Assembly: GCA_033763655.1 (NCBI GenBank)
Contig: JANRKD010000004.1
Location: forward strand, 1 to 64,000
From: QFOX01 sp033763655
GTDB lineage: Bacteria; Pseudomonadota; Alphaproteobacteria; Rickettsiales; UBA3002
Direction: 5' to 3'
Length of the DNA stretch: 64,000 bases
A model generated the notes under the pieces. The model saw only the letters and a program-made list of their open reading frames with translations. It ran no database searches and had not been told where the DNA came from. Both the position numbers and the translations under genes were made by a program. Every line of letters starts with the position of its first letter. Within the stretch, counting starts at the first letter, position 1. Below, one piece after another: positions 42,325 to 51,395 of this stretch.

Positions 42325-45300
42325 TCAAGCGGCAACGCCTGCCTCCGGCATAACATTTTTGTCAGGAAACTCGGCGTTTTTCACCGCTTCATCCAACCAC
42401 ATCAGCGTGGGCGCCTGCGTCCAGAGAATGGCGCAACGCACCGGCAAATCGGGATAAATCTGCGAAACTAACGCATGGTACAGCTTGAGTTGCAGCAGGT
42501 AGCTGAGAGCGACTCCGGCGCTATCCTTTGGCACCCCGGCGCCGGTTTTGTAATCGAGGATAATGATTTCGCCCGGTGTTTCGATTAACAGGTCGATCTG
42601 CCCGCTGACGGCGATTGGCCTGCCGCCATGCGTCACCGTGCCGCTGACACTCACTTCCGGCAGGCGCGGATGTTCCCACAGCCAGTGCTCCTGCGCATGC
42701 AATGCGGCAATCTGCGCGCTGATGGCGGCCTGCTCTGCCGCGTCCCAATCGGTGGCGATGGCATGCACCCATTGCGCAATGCACGCCGCATCGCTGTGGG
42801 CATCGAGCAGCTCCAGCACACGGTGGATGCGCACGCCGCGTTCGCGCGCGTCACGCCCGGCAAGCGGGGCGTAAGGCCCGGTGGCAGCCACCTCAAGCCG
42901 CGAGGGGGAAAGCCGCGCCGCCGCCGCTTCCATCACCACGGGGGCATTCGCCCATGCGGGCAAACGGGGCGCAGGCAGCGCGGGCGGGGGGTCTTTTTCC
43001 TGCGGCGGCGCGGCGCGGCCTGCGTTCACGAGCCACAGGCTGCCATCTTCGTGCGGGGTTGCGCCGCTTTCCTGCATCGCCACGGCAATCGCCTCATACC
43101 ACGACCCCTGCTTGAGCGTCCCCTTCCTACCGGTGCTGCCAAAGACATGTAGCTCATCACGCGCGCGGGTCAGCGCGACATAGAGCAACCGGTAATATTC
43201 GGCGAGAATGGCGTCGCGCCGGGCTTCTTTTGCCGCCATCAGGCGTGGCGCGGATTTGCTGCTTTCGGAAATACTGAGCGCCAGCAGCGGCGGATATTCC
43301 GGCGCTGTAATCGCAAAAAAGGTTTCGCGCTGTGTGGTCGGCACATCGACCGTATCCGCCAGCAGCACCACCGGCGCTTCGAGGCCCTTGGCGCCATGCA
43401 CAGTCATGATACGCACCTGATTTGCGACGGCGTTTTCCTGCTCACGCTTAATCTGGCGGGCGCTGCGCTCTATCCATTCGCGAAATTGCGCGAGGGTTTG
43501 CGGCATACCGGCAGGCATCGAAGCGGCCTGCGCCTTCAACTCATCGAGCACCTCATGCACTTCCTCGCCAAAGCGGCGGGCGAAATCCTGCCTGCGGTTG
43601 CTGACTTCAAGCACCTGCGTCAGGAAATCATACGGCGAAAGCGCCCGCCAGCCGAGCACCTGCTCCAGCCAGGGGTTTTGCACCTGCGCCCACAGGCTGC
43701 CCGCACGACCATAGGCCAGCGCCCGCAGTTCCTCATCGCCCATCCCCACCAGCGGCGAACGCAACACCTGCGCCAGCGCCAAATCGTCGCCCGTATGCCC
43801 GCACCAGCGCATCAGGGCGAGCAGATCGCCGACCGCGAGATGGTCTGCAAGCGTCAGCCGGTCGATACCTGCCACGGGAATCCCCCGGCGTTGCAGGGTG
43901 CGGATCAGGGTAGGCACCAGCCGCGTGCGGTTGCGCACCAGAATCAGGATGTCGCCCGCTTCCACCGCCCTGCCTGCCCCGGCCAGCGGACGCTTTTGCT
44001 CCAGCCATTGGGCGATTGTCCCGGCGATGCTGTCGGCAAGCAATTGGGCGGCACTATCGGCGAGGTGATACTCAAGCGGCAGGGTCAGCGGAGCGGTTTC
44101 CGGCTTCTCGGGCGCCAGCACGGGCGGATAGAGCACTACGCAGCCCGCCGCCTCGCTACGGGTGAGCAGGTGCGGGGTGGTCTGCCCGTCGGCGCTGATG
44201 GCACGCGCGATCATCGGTTGGGCGCAGACCGCATCGACCACGCGCAGAACCGCCTGCGTCGAGCGGTAAGAATGGGCCAGCGTTTCCTCGCGCAGCGGCG
44301 TGTGGCTATGCGCAAGCAGCGCACGCACTATGCCCTGATAGTGGCTGAACGCCTCGGGCGCCGCTCCCTGAAAACTGTAGATGGATTGTTTCTCGTCGCC
44401 CACCACCAGCAGGCTGCGCGGCAGGTTGGCGCTGCCCGGCCCCGCGTTGCCGGCCATCAGCTCCTCGACCAGCACCTGCGCCAATTGCCATTGCGCAAGG
44501 CTGTTATCCTGCGCTTCGTCGATCAGCAGGTGGTCGATGCGGTGGTCGAGCTTGCTCATCACCCAGCCGACCATCTCGGGGCGTGTGCAAAGTTCGAGCG
44601 TGCGGGCGATTAAATCATCGTAATCGAGGGCGTGCTGCGCTTCCTTGGCGGCGCTGTAATGCTGCTCGAGCGCCCGCGCGACGAGGGCGACGGCATAGCT
44701 CTCCTCGGCGCAGGCCAGCGCGGCCATCTGCGCCTGATACTGCTGCGCCAGCGCGACCCAGTTGCCAAGCGCCTCCTGCAATGGCGATCCCTCGGGGTGC
44801 TGTTTCTTATCGAGCATATACTGCGCCGGTTTCAGCGAGGATTTTGCCAGCAAACTCTCGACCAGTTGCTGTGGGCGTTGCGCGCGCACAGGCGCGTCGA
44901 GTGCCAGCCATGCCGCCATTTTCTCGGCAAAAAGGCGGTAGGATTTTGTTTTGTGGCTAAGCATTTGCGGCAGGTGGCCGCGCAACAGCGCCTCGTCCTG
45001 GGCACGCAGGGCGCCAAGAAACATGGCCCCGAGCGCAGCGGCGGAAATATCCGACGCCAGTCCATGCAAGCGCCACAAATGTGCCCGCAACGATTCGGGT
45101 GATTGCAGGTGCCAGACCCGCTTCCACAGTGCCTTCTGCCTGATAATTTCGCCCGTCAGCGCGTTGAAGCGCGCTTCGCCGCCGCGCGCACCAATCATGC
45201 CCAGTGCCTCGCCAAGCGACGCATGGTGCGCACCACTGCGCAGGAGGGCATGCCGCGCCTGATGAAGCATTTCACCCGCCGCCGCCTCTTCGAGCACGCT

Positions 45301-45708
45301 GAAATGCGGGGCCAGCCCCGCTTCGAGCGGAAAGCGGCGCAGGATATTCTGGCAGAATCCGTGGATGGTGGTCAGCTGCACGCCGCCTCCCGGGCTATCG
45401 AGCACCGCCGAAAAAAGGCGCCGCGCCCGCTGCTGATGCAATTCGGTAGGCACCCCGCCCAGCAACTGCCCGATTTTTTCGCGGCAGGCCGCGTCATCCA
45501 TCAATAGCAACGCGCGCAGGCCGGCCAGCACCCGTGTGCGCATTTCGCTCGCCGCCGCTTTGGTATAGGTGAGGCAGACAATCCGTTCCGCCGGGACGCC
45601 CAGCACCAACAACCGCAGCACACGATCGGTCAGCCGCGTGGTCTTACCGCTCCCGGCATTCGCCTTTATCCAGCTGGATTCTATTGGATTATTCACACAC
45701 TCTACCAA
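42325..45708 (-). CDS. addA: Double-strand break repair helicase-nuclease AddA
   Basis: The 1127-residue protein is a UvrD-type helicase with a C-terminal RecB-family nuclease. Motif Ia-like NAGSGKTTRL (Walker A at residues 17-24), VCLTYTKAAASEMRTRV, LLIDEAQDNSLAQWQL, VVGDEKQSIYSFQGA, TVHGAKGLEAPVVLLADT and YVALTRARDELHVFG are present. The nuclease has SGQIDLLIETPGEIIILDYK. AddAB resects broken ends for RecA. Its partner AddB normally lies upstream in the same operon; here the upstream neighbour is divergent rcdA, so addB must be elsewhere or absent. Downstream trxA is usual. Confidence 0.95.
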   Translation of the reverse strand: MVECVNNPIESSWIKANAGSGKTTRLTDRVLRLLVLGVPAERIVCLTYTKAAASEMRTRVLAGLRALLLMDDAACREKIGQLLGGVPTELHQQRARRLFSAVLDSPGGGVQLTTIHGFCQNILRRFPLEAGLAPHFSVLEEAAAGEMLHQARHALLRSGAHHASLGEALGMIGARGGEARFNALTGEIIRQKALWKRVWHLQSPESLRAHLWRLHGLASDISAAALGAMFLGALRAQDEALLRGHLPQMLSHKTKSYRLFAEKMAAWLALDAPVRAQRPQQLVESLLAKSSLKPAQYMLDKKQHPEGSPLQEALGNWVALAQQYQAQMAALACAEESYAVALVARALEQHYSAAKEAQHALDYDDLIARTLELCTRPEMVGWVMSKLDHRIDHLLIDEAQDNSLAQWQLAQVLVEELMAGNAGPGSANLPRSLLVVGDEKQSIYSFQGAAPEAFSHYQGIVRALLAHSHTPLREETLAHSYRSTQAVLRVVDAVCAQPMIARAISADGQTTPHLLTRSEAAGCVVLYPPVLAPEKPETAPLTLPLEYHLADSAAQLLADSIAGTIAQWLEQKRPLAGAGRAVEAGDILILVRNRTRLVPTLIRTLQRRGIPVAGIDRLTLADHLAVGDLLALMRWCGHTGDDLALAQVLRSPLVGMGDEELRALAYGRAGSLWAQVQNPWLEQVLGWRALSPYDFLTQVLEVSNRRQDFARRFGEEVHEVLDELKAQAASMPAGMPQTLAQFREWIERSARQIKREQENAVANQVRIMTVHGAKGLEAPVVLLADTVDVPTTQRETFFAITAPEYPPLLALSISESSKSAPRLMAAKEARRDAILAEYYRLLYVALTRARDELHVFGSTGRKGTLKQGSWYEAIAVAMQESGATPHEDGSLWLVNAGRAAPPQEKDPPPALPAPRLPAWANAPVVMEAAAARLSPSRLEVAATGPYAPLAGRDARERGVRIHRVLELLDAHSDAACIAQWVHAIATDWDAAEQAAISAQIAALHAQEHWLWEHPRLPEVSVSGTVTHGGRPIAVSGQIDLLIETPGEIIILDYKTGAGVPKDSAGVALSYLLQLKLYHALVSQIYPDLPVRCAILWTQAPTLMWLDEAVKNAEFPDKNVMPEAGVAA

Positions 45709-45814
45709 AATTGAATGAACGTGCAGTTATTTATTTCCCGTAGGTCGTCACCCGTTTCCCCCGGCCATGGCCGCGACAAACATTACTAAAATGCAAGGGT
45801 TTTCCTCGTTTTTA

Positions 45815-45830
45815 TTAACTTAATGTTTAC
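45815..45830 (+). promoter_or_regulatory. Possible CtrA-type site upstream of rcdA
   Basis: TTAACTTAATGTTTAC resembles the CtrA box TTAA-N7-TTAAC with one mismatch in the second half-site (TTTA). It lies about 80 bp before the rcdA start. Prediction only. Confidence 0.25.
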
Positions 45831-45895
45831 TTCTTTACGGCAGAATCAACTGTAGAGCTGGAGTCACCGGCCACACAACAAGCTAGAGGCCTCGC

Positions 45896-46354
45896 ATGCA
45901 CCCTGTCGCTCGACAAGCAACTCCTGAATCCCAGTTACTCTTTTTACCGGGTGTATTCAACGAAACCTTAAGCCTGCTGTTCGATGCGCACCATTATTTC
46001 CAGTCGCGCGGCACCGAGGATCAGGCCAGCATCGAGCCGCAACTGCGCCTCGCCTACTCGCAGGAAATGTCGCGCGTCACCCTGCGCCTGACCAGCGTCA
46101 TGGCATGGCTGATGGTGCGCCGGGCGGTCTATGCGGGCCGCATCGAGGAGGAAAAAGCCGCCGACAGCTACCGCCTCGACGGCGCCGAATCCTGCCTCGA
46201 ACACACGCCCGAGCTGCTCGATCGGATGCCGACCTACCTCAGCTACCTGTCCGGGCGCTCGCACGATGTTTATACCCGCATCCACCGCCTCGACGAAATG
46301 GCTTATGGCGCGCCGACTAACGGGCAACAGGCCCGCACCGCTTACGACGCCTGA
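45896..46354 (+). CDS. rcdA: RcdA-like CtrA-degradation regulator (DUF1465)
   Basis: This 152-residue helical protein contains RVTLRLTSVMAWLMVRRAVY then AGRIEEEKAA and LLDRMPTYLSYLSGRSHDVY, characteristic of DUF1465. In Caulobacter RcdA is a polar adaptor that helps ClpXP degrade CtrA and other cell-cycle proteins, together with CpdR and PopA. The family is confined to Alphaproteobacteria, so this is one of the best lineage markers of the window. The conserved core is complete. It is monocistronic, divergent from addA. Confidence 0.88.
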   Translation: MHPVARQATPESQLLFLPGVFNETLSLLFDAHHYFQSRGTEDQASIEPQLRLAYSQEMSRVTLRLTSVMAWLMVRRAVYAGRIEEEKAADSYRLDGAESCLEHTPELLDRMPTYLSYLSGRSHDVYTRIHRLDEMAYGAPTNGQQARTAYDA

Positions 46355-46444
46355 ACGTCGAGCAATAATTTCACGCAACTGTCACACTCCTTAACGCGCC
46401 TTCCTGTTATAACTTAAAGTGAGTTATTCCTTTGTCAGGACGTT

Positions 46445-47212
46445 ATGGATACCACGCCTACCACCGCCGCTTACGAGCCGTCCGCCGCTGAAACCGCGTC
46501 GGCCACGCCACGGGTGAACTGGGGCCGCATCATGAAGGGCGTGGCGCTTGTCGCCGCCGTGGCCCTTGTCGGCGTGGTGAGCTATCACCTCCTGTTTGCA
46601 GCAGCCGCGCCGCTTGTCGGTGGCATCTCCGCCAGCCCCACCCTCAGCGGCATTGCAGAGGGCATCGGTCAGGCGGCGACGTGGGTCGGTGCAAAATTGT
46701 TGTACGCCATGCAATTCTCGGCGGGGTTTCTCAATTCCATGCTTCAGGCCGCACTGAGTGGGCTTGGCCTTTCCGGCGTCGCATGGACGGGTGCGGCCGC
46801 CACCCAGCAAGCCGTCGCTATCGCCGGTGCCGGTGCCGCCACCGCGGTTGCCGCCCATGTCGCAGCACCACACTTGCACGGGCTGGCGGATATTCCGTCC
46901 GATAGCACGGCATTGCCCGCCGATACCTCGACCCTCGTTGCCGCGCAGACAGCTCAAGCTGCGGCCCACGGCTCGACGGCAGCGCATGAATTCGCGCATG
47001 CGGCACACCATGCCGCCGAAAGTGCCGGCGAATCACACAGCCCGCAGAAGGGCTGGAGCCAGCAATTCGCCAACAAGGCCGCGTTTGCCAGCCATAGCGA
47101 GGCTGTGCGGGCCTCTCAGGGCAGCAAACCCACCCTCGCCGCGCGGGCAGATAGTTTTTCCGAGCAACTGAACGCCGATCGCGCCAACCTCGATCAAGCG
47201 CTGGCGAAATAA
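46445..47212 (+). CDS. Unknown Ala-rich membrane-associated protein
   Basis: I do not recognise a family for this 255-residue protein. After a 30-residue Thr/Ala leader it has a hydrophobic helix (GVALVAAVALVGVVSYHLLF), further Gly/Ala-rich hydrophobic segments to about residue 145, and then a hydrophilic His/Ala-rich tail (AHEFAHAAHHAAESAG). There is one strong membrane helix and possibly two more. The start at 46445 follows CAGGACGTT. The coding composition is typical of the genome, so it is probably real. It may be related in style to the small gene at 47446. Confidence 0.5.
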   Translation: MDTTPTTAAYEPSAAETASATPRVNWGRIMKGVALVAAVALVGVVSYHLLFAAAAPLVGGISASPTLSGIAEGIGQAATWVGAKLLYAMQFSAGFLNSMLQAALSGLGLSGVAWTGAAATQQAVAIAGAGAATAVAAHVAAPHLHGLADIPSDSTALPADTSTLVAAQTAQAAAHGSTAAHEFAHAAHHAAESAGESHSPQKGWSQQFANKAAFASHSEAVRASQGSKPTLAARADSFSEQLNADRANLDQALAK

Positions 47213-47445
47213 ATTCCCTCTTATTTTATTTCAGACCCGCCCTGCGTGCACCGCAGAAAAACTTCCGTGCGGTTGATAAATAACGGCCTACCCAGACCTG
47301 CACCATTATACCTAAAATTTTAGGCAATTTCAGCGGCATTTCGTCATGCAATCGTCATATAAAATCCCCTCCATCGTCACACGATTGTCACAATTCTGTG
47401 TTAGCTTGAAACTAAGGAAAAACCTTCGCACACACAGGTAGCGTT

Positions 47446-47715
47446 ATGAGCAATGATTTTATCAAAACTGTAGAAGGCATGGATCCAGAATTCAAATTCG
47501 CCAGCGCCAGAATTTCTGGTATTAGCGAAAACTTCGCTCACCTTCTGGAGAGCGCAAAGGCAATGGAGATGCCGCTTGGTATGGGCACGCTTGCGACACT
47601 TGCAACCGCCATGACCACATCTTCAGCAACGCTGACTGCAGCTGTTGGTATCGGAGCAGCCATTAACGGCATGTTCTCAGGCAATAAAAAAGAAACGCCT
47701 AAAGGCCGCCAATAG
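47446..47715 (+). CDS. Unknown small protein with a hydrophobic Gly/Ala segment
   Basis: An 89-residue protein with a charged N-terminal half and a hydrophobic run (LATLATAMTTSSATLTAAVG, IGAAINGMF) followed by a basic tail. The hydrophobic part could be a membrane helix or a pore-type peptide, but there is no leader motif such as a double-glycine site. No immunity or export gene is adjacent. A terminator at 47748-47774 follows it directly, which supports a transcription unit. The function is unknown. Confidence 0.45.
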   Translation: MSNDFIKTVEGMDPEFKFASARISGISENFAHLLESAKAMEMPLGMGTLATLATAMTTSSATLTAAVGIGAAINGMFSGNKKETPKGRQ

Positions 47716-47747
47716 CCTTCCGGCAAACCACTTCATTAATACCCGCC

Positions 47748-47774
47748 AAACGCGCTCTTTCCGGGCGCGTTTTT
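47748..47774 (+). terminator. Rho-independent terminator
   Basis: AAACGCGC and GCGCGTTT form an 8-bp stem around TCTTTCCGG, followed by further T. It ends the small gene at 47446 and lies just before the convergent end of argF, so it may act in both directions. Confidence 0.75.
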
Positions 47775-47792
47775 CGTTGTGGGGTGGCGCCG

Positions 47793-48699
47793 TTAAATTT
47801 CCTCAAGGCACCATAGCAGGATGGCTTTTTGCACATGCAGGCGGTTTTCCGCCTCGTCCCACACTTTCGACTGCGCTCCGTCGAGCACGCTGTCGCTGAC
47901 TTCCTCGCCGCGATGGGCGGGCAGGCAATGCAGGAAAATCGCCGTTTTCTTTGCTTTTTTCATCAACGCATCGTTCACCTGAAACCCGTTGAAGGCTTGC
48001 TTGCGGGTGAGGGTGTCGTCGTCGCCCATGCTGACCCAAGTATCGGTGGTCACCACATCCGCACCTGTGACGGCCTCCTCAGGCGAAGTCATCAGCTGCA
48101 CGCGCGCACCTTTTTTTTATCGCCGCTGCAAGAATTTCCGCATCCGGTGGCAAGCTCGCCGGGCAGGCCAGCACCAGCTCGAAATTGAGTTTTTCGGCGA
48201 CGGTAATCCAGGTATTGGCCATGTTATTGCCATCCCCCACCCAGGCGATTTTTTTGCCCGCAATGCCGCCCAGATGCTGCTCGATGGTGAGAATATCGGC
48301 CATTAACTGACACGGGTGCAGCAAATCCGTCAGCCCGTTAATCACCGGCACGCTCGCATATTCCGCCAGCTCGACGAGGGTGTTGTGGTGGTAGGCGCGC
48401 AGCATGATGGCATGCACATACCGGCTGAGCACGCGCGCCGTATCGGCCACGGTTTCGCCGCGCCCGAGCTGTAAATCATCCTTCTGCAGCACCAGCGGCG
48501 TGCCGCCCAGTTCGCGCATCGCCACCTCGAACGAAACGCGGGTGCGGGTCGAGTTTTTCTCGAAAATCATGGCGAGGGATTTGCCGCCAAGCTCCACCTG
48601 CGGTCCTTGCGGACGCATATTTTTATGGTGCTGTGCCTCGCTCAGGATGCTAAGAATATCCTCAGGTGTCAGGTCGCGAAAATCCAGAAAATGACGCAT
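47793..48699 (-). pseudogene. argF: Ornithine carbamoyltransferase, frameshifted
   Basis: ArgF makes citrulline from ornithine and carbamoyl phosphate. The first part (48699 to about 48115) has FEKNSTRTRVSFEVAMRELG (carbamoyl-phosphate site STRTR), LHPCQLMADILT and GDGNNMANTW. The frame then breaks at a run of eight A in the mRNA (48111-48118 on this strand). The rest continues in another frame with DTWVSMGDDD, FLHCLPAHRGEEVSDSVLDG and NRLHVQKAILL. Reading with seven A instead of eight restores one normal OTC of about 301 aa. So this is a one-base indel: a real mutation, a sequencing error, or a site for slippage. It follows argD in one operon, with GAGAAAAA before the ATG. Confidence 0.9.
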
Positions 48700-48723
48700 T
48701 TTTTCTCCTCTTTCTGATTCCGG

Positions 48724-49893
48724 TTACTCGGTTTGCAACAGTGTTTCAATCATCTGTAACGCCTCGCGCACATGATTTTCCTCAATCGTCAGCGGCGGCA
48801 TCAGGCGGATGACATTACTCACCGTCACCGAGGTCACCAGCCCCTGCGCCAGCAGCCGCGCCGCGAAGGCGCGTGCATCGCCCACCGGTTCGAGGCCGAT
48901 CATCAGCCCGACACCGCGCACATCGCGGATTTTATCCGGATGCGCCGCCTGCAATTTTTTCAACCCCGAAAGCAGGGCCTCACCGGTCGCACGCACCTGC
49001 GCAAACAGGCCTTCTGCCAGCAGGAGGTCGAGCACGGCGTTGCCCACCGCCATCGCCAGCGGATTGTTGTTATAGGTGCCGCCATGGCTGCCTGCGGGCA
49101 GCACCTCGCCCACGCGCGCGCTGACCAGCGTCGCTCCGAGCGGGAAGCCGCCGCCGATGCCTTTGGCCACGCTGACAATGTCGGGCGTGATACCGGCACG
49201 CTCGAAGGCAAAAAAGCTGCCCGGGCGCCCATACCCGCATTGCACTTCGTCGCACATCAGCAGCAGGCCGTTCGCATCGCAGATTTCGCGCAATTGCCGC
49301 AGGAAGGCAATGTCGGCGATCTGCACCCCACCCTCGCCCTGAATCGGCTCAATCAGGATGCCTGCACTGTTTTTCGTGACACGCGCCATCACCGCTTCGA
49401 TGTCGTTAAACGGCACGCGGTCGAAGCCGCTCAACATCTGGCCGAAACCCAGGCGCGCCTGCGCGTTGCCGCCTGCGGAAATCCCGCCATAGGTACGGCC
49501 ATGGAAGCCGCCTTCAAAGGTCACGATGCGGTGGCGGTAAGGCGCGCCGGTTTCGTAATGGTAGCGGCGCATGAATTTGATGCCCGCCTCGACCGCCTCG
49601 GTGCCCGAAGAGCAGAAAAACACCGAATCGGCGAACGTCGCCTCTACCAGCCGCTGCGCGAACCGCTCAAGCTGCGGGGTGATAAACTGGTTGGAGCAGT
49701 GCCATAATTGCGTCGCCTGCGTCTGCAATGCCGCGACCAGATGCGGATGGCCGTGGCCAAAGGCGTTGACCGCAATCCCAGCGGCGAAATCGAGGTAACG
49801 CCTGCCCTGATCGTCGATGAGGTGAACCCCCTGCCCGCGCACCATGCGCACGCCGGAGCGTCGGTAAATCGGGAGATAGGGCGTTATCGTCAT
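48724..49893 (-). CDS. argD: Acetylornithine aminotransferase
   Basis: ArgD is the PLP transaminase of arginine (and lysine) synthesis. From the ATG at 49893 it has 389 residues and starts TITPYLPIYRRSGVRMVRGQ. It carries CSSGTEAVEAGIKFMRRYHY, VTFEGGFHGRT, EPIQGEGGVQI, LLMCDEVQCGYGR, the PLP lysine in VSVAKGIGGGFPLGA and HGGTYNNNPLAMAV. An upstream start at 50046 would add 51 unlikely residues. It is the first gene of the argD-argF pair (24 bp spacing). This class-III transaminase can serve other acyl-ornithines, but the context makes ArgD clear. Confidence 0.95.
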   Translation of the reverse strand: MTITPYLPIYRRSGVRMVRGQGVHLIDDQGRRYLDFAAGIAVNAFGHGHPHLVAALQTQATQLWHCSNQFITPQLERFAQRLVEATFADSVFFCSSGTEAVEAGIKFMRRYHYETGAPYRHRIVTFEGGFHGRTYGGISAGGNAQARLGFGQMLSGFDRVPFNDIEAVMARVTKNSAGILIEPIQGEGGVQIADIAFLRQLREICDANGLLLMCDEVQCGYGRPGSFFAFERAGITPDIVSVAKGIGGGFPLGATLVSARVGEVLPAGSHGGTYNNNPLAMAVGNAVLDLLLAEGLFAQVRATGEALLSGLKKLQAAHPDKIRDVRGVGLMIGLEPVGDARAFAARLLAQGLVTSVTVSNVIRLMPPLTIEENHVREALQMIETLLQTE

Positions 49894-50023
49894 GAACAGG
49901 CCTGAAATGAGTGCTGCCGCGCGAGGCAGGAAGCCCGCGTCCGCACAGATGCATTGGCATGCCCACAGGCTTCCCGCAACAGGATATTCGGGCGGGCGGG
50001 CGAATCGCGCTTCGGGTACTCCT

Positions 50024-50061
50024 GAAAAAAGAGCGGGTAAGGTCACCCCTACCCGCTCTCT
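50024..50061 (-). terminator. Rho-independent terminator of the Cys-rich gene
   Basis: On the minus strand AGAGCGGGTAGGG pairs with CCTTACCCGCTCT (one-base bulges) and is followed by T6. It lies about 20 bp past the stop of the gene at 50083-50334. Confidence 0.8.
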
Positions 50062-50082
50062 CAGGCGATACTGTCTGCAAGG

Positions 50083-50334
50083 TTATTTGCAGAGGCCCGC
50101 GTCTTTACCGGCGGGGATATCACAATGTTTCGAAGCGCAGCCCGCATCGCGTTTACAGGTCGAACCTGCGGGTTGCGGGGCCTTACACACTTTCGGATTT
50201 GCTACCAGCACGCAGATTTTTCCGTCCTTACAATCCGCATCGCTCTGGCACTCGTCGGCCGCGGCGAAGGAGGCGTAGGGGAACATCGACATCGAAGCGA
50301 TAGCAACCAGAGAGAACAGAAGATTCTTAGACAT
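50083..50334 (-). CDS. Secreted cysteine-rich miniprotein
   Basis: The 83-residue product (ATG at 50334; an ATG six bases upstream is possible) has a signal peptide (KNLLFSLVAIASMSMFPYAS, cleaved near FAAA) and a mature part of about 58 residues with eight cysteines. Spacing is C-x5-C-x5-C-x8-C-x9-C-x5-C-x4-C-x10-C, which looks like two 23-residue repeats of four Cys each (CQSDADCKDGKIC and CKRDAGCASKHC). Such folds resemble disulfide-rich Dickkopf/whey-like modules seen in secreted bacterial proteins. Exported and oxidised; role unknown. It has its own terminator. Most abundant codons match the genome. Confidence 0.65.
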   Translation of the reverse strand: MSKNLLFSLVAIASMSMFPYASFAAADECQSDADCKDGKICVLVANPKVCKAPQPAGSTCKRDAGCASKHCDIPAGKDAGLCK

Positions 50335-50564
50335 AAGCAAACTCCTTTTATGTGGTTTTGAGTGGGTAGATATTGCAACTTAATCGGGAAAATTATTTTC
50401 CCTGATACAAGCGCTAAGCCTGCCTGAAAAATCTGTCAAGCAACCGTTTAACTGACGGATAAAATAAACTTTTTCTGCTGCATCGCAACAACAGAGCGGC
50501 GTTTGAAAAAGATAGGGTTTGCCTGATGTAACAAGCTCGTTATTCGCCGATTACGCGACATTGC

Positions 50565-51332
50565 CTAGCTCTTCAGCCGCCAGCCGCGCGCGAACATGCG
50601 GTGGGCAAGCGCAAACAGCGCGATATTGGCCAGCGTAAGCACCAGCGCCCCCAGGACAGGGCTGGAGTCTGCACTGCCAATCATCGCATAACGGAACCCG
50701 TCGATCATATAGAAAAATGGGTTGGCGTGGCTGATATGCTGAAAAAATACCGGCAAATCCCGCACCGAATAAAACGTGCCCGAGAGAAAAGAAAGCGGCG
50801 TGACGATAAAGTTGGTGACCGCCGCCACCTGATCGGGCGTGTTGCCGAAAATGCCGGTGATAATCCCAAGCGTGGCGAGCATCATGGTGCTGGCGATGGA
50901 GAAAAACAGCAGATAAGGCCACGAATGCACGCCCACATGCACGAACAGCGCCATGGCGAAGGCCACCGTGCAGCCTACCATCAGCCCACGGGTGATACCA
51001 CCAAGCATGAAGCCCATGGTCAGCTCGAACGGCGAAAGCGGCGGCGTCAGCCAGTCGATAATCACCCCTTGCAGCTTGGCAATCATGAACGAGGAGGAGC
51101 TATTGGCAAACGCGTTCTGCACCATCGCCATCATGATGAGGCCGGGCGCGATGAAATCAATAAAGTGAATACCGTGTACCATGCGCGCATTGCCGCCCAT
51201 CGCCAGCGCAAAAATCGCGAGAAAAATACTGGTGGTCATCATCGGCGCGACGAGGGTCTGGTTCCAGACCTTGAGAAAACGCCAGGTTTCGCGCTTATAC
51301 AGCGTCGCCATACCAATCCAGTTCATCGTCAC
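50565..51332 (-). CDS. ABC-2 type transport permease
   Basis: A 255-residue inner membrane protein with about six helices and the ABC-2 signature: FLSGTFYSVRDLPVFFQHIS then NPFFYMIDGFRYAMIG. It resembles YadH-type permeases, which work with a YadG-like ATPase to export drugs, lipids or polysaccharide. No ATPase gene is next to it, so the partner must be encoded elsewhere. The start (MTMNWIGMATLYKRE) has typical N-terminal amphipathic helix. The substrate is unknown. It is read alone, between the Cys-rich gene and a gene of unknown function. Confidence 0.88.
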   Translation of the reverse strand: MTMNWIGMATLYKRETWRFLKVWNQTLVAPMMTTSIFLAIFALAMGGNARMVHGIHFIDFIAPGLIMMAMVQNAFANSSSSFMIAKLQGVIIDWLTPPLSPFELTMGFMLGGITRGLMVGCTVAFAMALFVHVGVHSWPYLLFFSIASTMMLATLGIITGIFGNTPDQVAAVTNFIVTPLSFLSGTFYSVRDLPVFFQHISHANPFFYMIDGFRYAMIGSADSSPVLGALVLTLANIALFALAHRMFARGWRLKS

Positions 51333-51395
51333 CGCCCTCTTTACCAGGCTATGGTTGTAGCCTAGCCGGCGGGCGAATCAATCGCGAACTGAGAA

